Of a stretch of DNA of 34,078 nucleotides, positions 31,464 through 34,078 are shown one piece after another. A model generated the notes under the pieces. It saw nothing but the letters and a program-made list of their open reading frames with translations, searched no databases and was not told where the DNA came from. Every line of letters begins with the position of its first letter. Position 1 is the stretch's first letter. The stretch spans positions 1-34,078 of IMG/VR virus record IMGVR_UViG_3300035183_000846; one strand, written 5' to 3'. The stretch comes from a virus. Both the position numbers and the translations under genes were made by a program.

Positions 31464-31468
31464 CGGGC

Positions 31469-31503
31469 TTGCAGCCTTCGCGCCCCGTATGCTAATCGCA
31501 TAC
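31469..31503 (+). promoter_or_regulatory. Promoter region with operator O2 before the second RHH gene
   Basis: TTGCAG (31469-31474) may be a -35 box; the -10 is unclear (TAATCG at 31493 with an 18-base spacer). The segment 31487-31503, GTATGC-TAATC-GCATAC, is a perfect 6-bp dyad and nearly identical to the operator candidate at 30354-30370. It ends three bases before ATG 31507, so bound repressor would block initiation. Confidence 0.55.
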
Positions 31504-31506
31504 AAC

Positions 31507-31689
31507 ATGGCGGATCAAACGGGCCTGAAACCGAGGACGATTCGGCTCTCTGACAAGGTTTGGAAGGCGGTCGAGCGACGCGCGCGACAAGACCGACGGA
31601 CGGTGTCCGACTTCCTCCGTGTGGAGATCGAAGAGCTGTTGAAGCGCCCGAAGAGCGAAGCGGCGGGCGGCGGCGCGCAGGCGGCCTAA
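31507..31689 (+). CDS. Second ribbon-helix-helix protein
   Basis: A 60-residue protein with one RHH unit at about 9-45: strand PRTIRLSDKVW, helix KAVERRARQDR, turn RTVSD and helix FLRVEIEELLK. It is the size of phage Arc/Mnt-type repressors. No ribosome binding site is visible, because the operator occupies that place. ATG 31489 is in frame and would add six residues, so translation may be leaderless or weak. The operator next to its start suggests autoregulation. Its stop codon overlaps the stop of a convergent minus-strand gene. Confidence 0.75.
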   Translation: MADQTGLKPRTIRLSDKVWKAVERRARQDRRTVSDFLRVEIEELLKRPKSEAAGGGAQAA

Positions 31690-31967
31690 TTGGCGATGCG
31701 CCAGAGCGCTGCCACCAGCTCGTCCCGCGAGCAGCCGAGCGCGTTGCGAATGTCGCGCTCGCTCGCCCCCAACCGCAGCAGCCGGCAGATCGTCGCATCT
31801 GCGCCGGTGAGCGATGCGGGCTCGTATGGCGTGTCTCCCGCGACACGCATCAACATGCGGAGCGCTGCCGATTTCAATTCGGCCCCCCTGGCAACCTTGC
31901 GCCCCGACGGCGCCTGCCGCCGGCGGCCCCTCACCGCATCCCGCCCCGCGTCACTGTCCGATCGCAT
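31686..31967 (-). CDS. Small HTH-like protein on the minus strand
   Basis: A 93-residue protein. The N-terminal half is basic (GRRRQAPSGRKVARG). The C-terminal half (TICRLLRLGASERDIRNALG, then CSRDELVAALWRIA) fits a helix-turn-helix of the resolvase/Fis type, where GASERDIxxxLGCS is the turn and recognition helix. ATG 31967 has a GGGGG five bases upstream; ATG 31979 would add four residues. It is convergent with the RHH gene and divergent from the integrase-side operon, a fitting position for a second regulator. The frame could still be a shadow. Confidence 0.5.
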   Translation of the reverse strand: MRSDSDAGRDAVRGRRRQAPSGRKVARGAELKSAALRMLMRVAGDTPYEPASLTGADATICRLLRLGASERDIRNALGCSRDELVAALWRIAN

Positions 31968-31984
31968 GATGGCCCCCATGTATC

Positions 31985-32228
31985 ATGCTGAGCACACGAC
32001 TCCCACTGCGGCCCGAATCGGCCACCTGGTATGTCGAGATGTGTGCTGGCCCCCGAATTGCTCGGGAGATGAAAAGGCGAAGCCAGAATCTACCGCTTGC
32101 GTATCAGCTTCGTCAACCGCGATTTCGAGTGTTCGGCAGCTATGCCGCGACGCTACATCTCGTAGTCGCATCACCGCGACGCCAGGTGTCGTGGCGCGGG
32201 AGGGCGTGCGGCACAAGGGGTTGCGGCC
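31985..32228 (+). other. Lower-GC segment, unassigned; open frame without a stop
   Basis: This stretch is visibly less GC-biased than its surroundings. A frame from ATG 31985 (MLSTRLPLRPESATWYVEMC and onward) is open but has no GC preference at third positions and no stop before it enters the gene at 32441 in frame. It has a small CCCGA/TCGGG hairpin at 32051-32065. It is the divergent region between the minus-strand HTH-like gene and the plus-strand integrase-side operon, so it should hold promoters, but I see no good -35/-10 pair. A decayed gene is also possible. Confidence 0.3.
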
Positions 32229-32441
32229 ATGCTGACCCTCGCCGCCGCCTTCCTCGGCACCCTCCTCGCCCACGCCGTCGTGATCGCAGTCGGCGTCCTG
32301 GTCGCCCGCCGCGACCGTCGCCGTCGTGCGGCGGCGCTGGCGGACATCCAGCGCGAGGCGGCGGCGATGCTGGAGGTGCTGGGCACGCCAGGGCTGCGGG
32401 CGCTGCGGCGGGAGGCGGTGGGGATGGAGAGGGGGCATTGA
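32229..32441 (+). CDS. Small membrane protein
   Basis: A 70-residue protein with one N-terminal span (TLAAAFLGTLLAHAVVIAVG) and a basic, helical cytoplasmic tail (ARRDRRRRAAALADIQREAA). AGGGG lies upstream of ATG 32229. Its TGA shares an A with the next ATG at 32441. Function unknown; it is the first gene of the operon that ends in integrase. Confidence 0.65.
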   Translation: MLTLAAAFLGTLLAHAVVIAVGVLVARRDRRRRAAALADIQREAAAMLEVLGTPGLRALRREAVGMERGH

Positions 32442-32860
32442 TGGCAACAGACGAGTGCCGGGCGTGCGACGGAACAGGCGTGGATCGTTTCGCCGGCAGC
32501 GCCGGGGAACCGTGCGATCAGTGCAACGGTGCCGGGCGCACGCGCGACATCGAGGATGGCGACGCCTGCGCACCGTGCAGCGGGTCCGGTTACGTCACGT
32601 ACGCGACGACGGCCACGTGGCGCGGCGGCATTGGCGGGGCACGCCCGACTCGCGCCGTCTGCAACCACTGCTGGGGCAGCGGGTCGCGGTCGCAGCGCTG
32701 GCCGTCGTGGCGGACGACGGAGGCCGCCATGCGCCTGATCGGACTCCTTGATGCGGCGTGCGACGGCCACGACCTCGACGGCGTGCCGGTGCCCATCTGG
32801 CAACTGATTGATGCGCTGCGCGCGTTGGCGCCGGAGCGAGCGAGCGAGGCGCGCGAATGA
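32441..32860 (+). CDS. DnaJ-type zinc-finger protein
   Basis: A 139-residue protein with four CxxCxGxG-type motifs: CRACDGTG (6-13), CDQCNGAG (25-32), CAPCSGSG (43-50) and CNHCWGSG (74-81). This is the Cys-rich zinc domain of DnaJ/Hsp40, here without a J domain or substrate domain. The C-terminal 50 residues are helical (LIGLLDAACDGHDLDG, IWQLIDALRALAPE). Stand-alone versions occur in phages. The role may be protein folding, disulfide chemistry or regulation. ATGA-type overlaps at both ends tie it to its neighbours. Confidence 0.8.
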   Translation: MATDECRACDGTGVDRFAGSAGEPCDQCNGAGRTRDIEDGDACAPCSGSGYVTYATTATWRGGIGGARPTRAVCNHCWGSGSRSQRWPSWRTTEAAMRLIGLLDAACDGHDLDGVPVPIWQLIDALRALAPERASEARE

Positions 32861-33369
32861 GCACCTGCATCCGCTGCGACGGCCGGGGCTGGGTCTACGA
32901 GTACGGCGAAGAGGGCTTCGCCGTCGGCCAGTCGTCGTGCGAGTGCCCGGCTGGCGAGGCGCATGCGACACGGATCATGGCCGACCACCTGGACGGGCGG
33001 CTGATCGACGCGCAGGCGCGGTGCGCGGAGCTGGCTGCGGCACTGGCGCGAACGGAAGCAGAGCGCGACCAGCTCCGCGAGCGCGGCGCCCGTGACGACA
33101 TGCTGCTCACCAACATCGAGGACCGTGCGCGGAACGCCGAGGCGCGAGCGGAGCAGCTGCACGCGGCGGTGACCGCCTTCCTCGCCGCTCACGACTCCGG
33201 CGCCAGCTACCGCGAGGAGTTGGCGGCGATGCGGGAGGTGACGGCGCCGGCGGGCGGGGGGGGTGGTCAGGTAGCAGAAGCACAACGGGGACAGCCGTGC
33301 AGCGGTGGGGACTGCGAACACGGCATCGCGATCGAGGACAACGCGGCCGGGGCGAGCCGGCCTAGCTGA
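32857..33369 (+). CDS. Zinc-knuckle plus coiled-coil protein
   Basis: A 170-residue protein. CIRCDGRG (Cys4, 7) and CEC (28, 30) form one DnaJ-like zinc site related to the preceding gene. Residues of about 45-110 are a coiled coil (AQARCAELAAALARTEAERD and onward). The C-terminal part is low-complexity and Gly-rich, with CSGGDC. ATG 32857 overlaps the previous stop. It may have arisen from the gene before it by partial duplication of one zinc repeat. Function unknown. Confidence 0.65.
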   Translation: MSTCIRCDGRGWVYEYGEEGFAVGQSSCECPAGEAHATRIMADHLDGRLIDAQARCAELAAALARTEAERDQLRERGARDDMLLTNIEDRARNAEARAEQLHAAVTAFLAAHDSGASYREELAAMREVTAPAGGGGGQVAEAQRGQPCSGGDCEHGIAIEDNAAGASRPS

Positions 33370-33415
33370 GTGAGGGGCGTACGGCCGCGGACGTGAGTCG
33401 CGGCGGAGACGGGTG

Positions 33416-33721
33416 ATGGCGGCGGTAGTGGAGAACAGGCGAGGCGGGTATGGCGCCGACGTGCGCCCCTACCTGAGCCTTGCGCAGGCTGCGGCGTTCA
33501 GCGGCTTCACCGTTGGTCGCATCAAGAACCTGATGCGCAACGGGACGCTGGTCGAGCACGTCCACTTCACCCGTCCGCGCAACTCCCGCCCGCTGATCGT
33601 GCTTGCTGCTTTCGACGCCTACCTCCGCGGCGAGGACGAACCGCTGATCGCGGCGCACCGGAAGCAGCAGCGTCGAGCGCCTGGCCGCTGCAATCTGGGC
33701 GCCCTGAAAGAGGCCGTCTGA
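33416..33721 (+). CDS. Excisionase-like DNA-binding protein
   Basis: A 101-residue protein. Residues of about 19-60 (YLSLAQAAAFSGFTVGRIKN, then RNGTLVEHVHFTR) form a MerR/AlpA-type winged HTH as in phage excisionases, followed by LIVLAAFDAYLRG. It directly precedes the integrase, with TGATG coupling. Excisionases bend the attachment-site DNA and turn the recombinase towards excision. GGAG lies upstream of ATG 33416; GTG 33413 is an alternative. Confidence 0.78.
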   Translation: MAAVVENRRGGYGADVRPYLSLAQAAAFSGFTVGRIKNLMRNGTLVEHVHFTRPRNSRPLIVLAAFDAYLRGEDEPLIAAHRKQQRRAPGRCNLGALKEAV

Positions 33722-34078
33722 TGGGCTGCTGGCTGTTCGTCAACCAGCACGGCACGCTGTCGTTCGCGTTCCGCTACCGCGGACAGCAGTGGAAGAAGTC
33801 CACCGGCTACAAGGCCGACGATCCGGTCGCACGCGCCGAGGCCGAGCTGCTGCGCGACCGCCTGGTCGCCGTGATGAAGAAGGGCCGGCTCGAGGAGTGG
33901 TACGCCGAAGCCTTCGAGGGCGACACCCGCTTTGCGCCGGCCGCGCCCGCCGACACGCACGAGGCCGGGCCGCTGCTGCGCGAGTGGGGCCCCAAGATCA
34001 TCGACGAGCGGAAGCCGCCGCTCTACGTCCCCGAGTACGCGCGCACGGCCACGTCTCACTTCGACGCCTGGATTGAGC
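33721..34078 (+). CDS. int: Tyrosine-recombinase integrase, N-terminal part (truncated by window end)
   Basis: The first 119 codons of a gene that leaves the window. The opening (LFVNQHGTLSFAFRYRGQQW, then KKSTGYKADDPVARAEAELL) is the arm-type binding domain of phage integrases: a three-stranded sheet with RYRGQxxxxSTGxK, followed by a helix. The core-binding domain starts near PPLYVPEYARTATSHFDAWI. The catalytic R-H-R-Y part lies beyond the window. Its ATG is coupled to the excisionase-like stop. Any attP/attL would also lie to the right. Confidence 0.82.
   Translation, partial: MGCWLFVNQHGTLSFAFRYRGQQWKKSTGYKADDPVARAEAELLRDRLVAVMKKGRLEEWYAEAFEGDTRFAPAAPADTHEAGPLLREWGPKIIDERKPPLYVPEYARTATSHFDAWIE

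Noticed and set aside
1-34078. tRNA or rRNA genes
   Set aside because: No cloverleaf-like segment with a GTTCRANNC T-arm next to an acceptor stem, and no rRNA sequence, was seen on either strand by eye.

Overview
This window is the accessory end of a high-GC temperate phage, integrated prophage or closely related integrative element. The evidence is a GH24 endolysin, a RecT/nuclease recombination set, an excisionase-like protein and a tyrosine integrase that runs off the right edge. No terminase, portal, capsid or tape-measure gene is visible, so the head and most of the tail must lie outside the window. The host cannot be named from sequence alone. Secreted proteins with Thr/Pro/Ala repeat linkers, Cys-rich modules and a beta-propeller plus dockerin fit a Gram-negative of the deltaproteobacterial/Binatota type. 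That is an inference.

Layout. (1) 1-11542, plus strand: four Cys-rich, Thr/Pro-linker proteins, three with visible signal peptides and two with N-terminal domains that resemble phage tail domains. They are followed by small genes, a multi-pass membrane protein, a hendecad coiled-coil membrane protein, a GH24 lysozyme, a secreted beta-propeller/dockerin protein, and small membrane and lipoprotein genes. A hairpin at 11546-11598 separates this arm from the next. (2) 11573-30334, minus strand: one long, tightly packed early region, with many genes joined by ATGA/GTGA overlaps. Read in the direction of transcription it holds an HNH-like zinc protein, zinc and pentapeptide-repeat proteins, small unknowns, a Cas4/AddB-like PD-(D/E)XK nuclease, RecT, an SbcC/Rad50-like ATPase, a sliding-clamp-like protein, a DUF5131 (Gp37/Gp68) protein, an unknown, a PD-(D/E)XK-like nuclease, a SNF2-like helicase, then csf1-cas11-csf2-csf3-cysH, a two-domain DNA-binding protein, an unknown, a SymE-like protein and four unknowns. 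(3) 30450-34078: two ribbon-helix-helix proteins and a zinc-ribbon membrane protein on the plus strand, a small HTH-like gene on the minus strand, then a plus-strand series ending in excisionase and integrase.

The main find is the cassette at 14636-18204. Gene order, the RAMP-type glycine-rich loops in the Cas7- and Cas5-like proteins, the zinc motif in the large subunit and the adjoining PAPS-reductase-family gene match a type IV-B CRISPR-Cas effector module. As expected for IV-B, no adaptation genes, no Cas6 and no CRISPR array are visible. Here it is embedded in a phage early operon. It is coupled upstream to a helicase and a nuclease-like gene, and downstream to a DNA-binding protein and a SymE-like protein. 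The csf1 frame stays open for 239 nt into cas11.

Regulation. A near-identical 17-bp dyad (GTATGCKAATCGCAYAC) lies in the spacer of the promoter for the long minus-strand operon and again just before the second ribbon-helix-helix gene, which suggests one shared repressor. A second, 19-bp dyad occurs on both sides of the SymE-like gene, once over a TTGACA promoter. All functions are read from motifs; no database search was possible.
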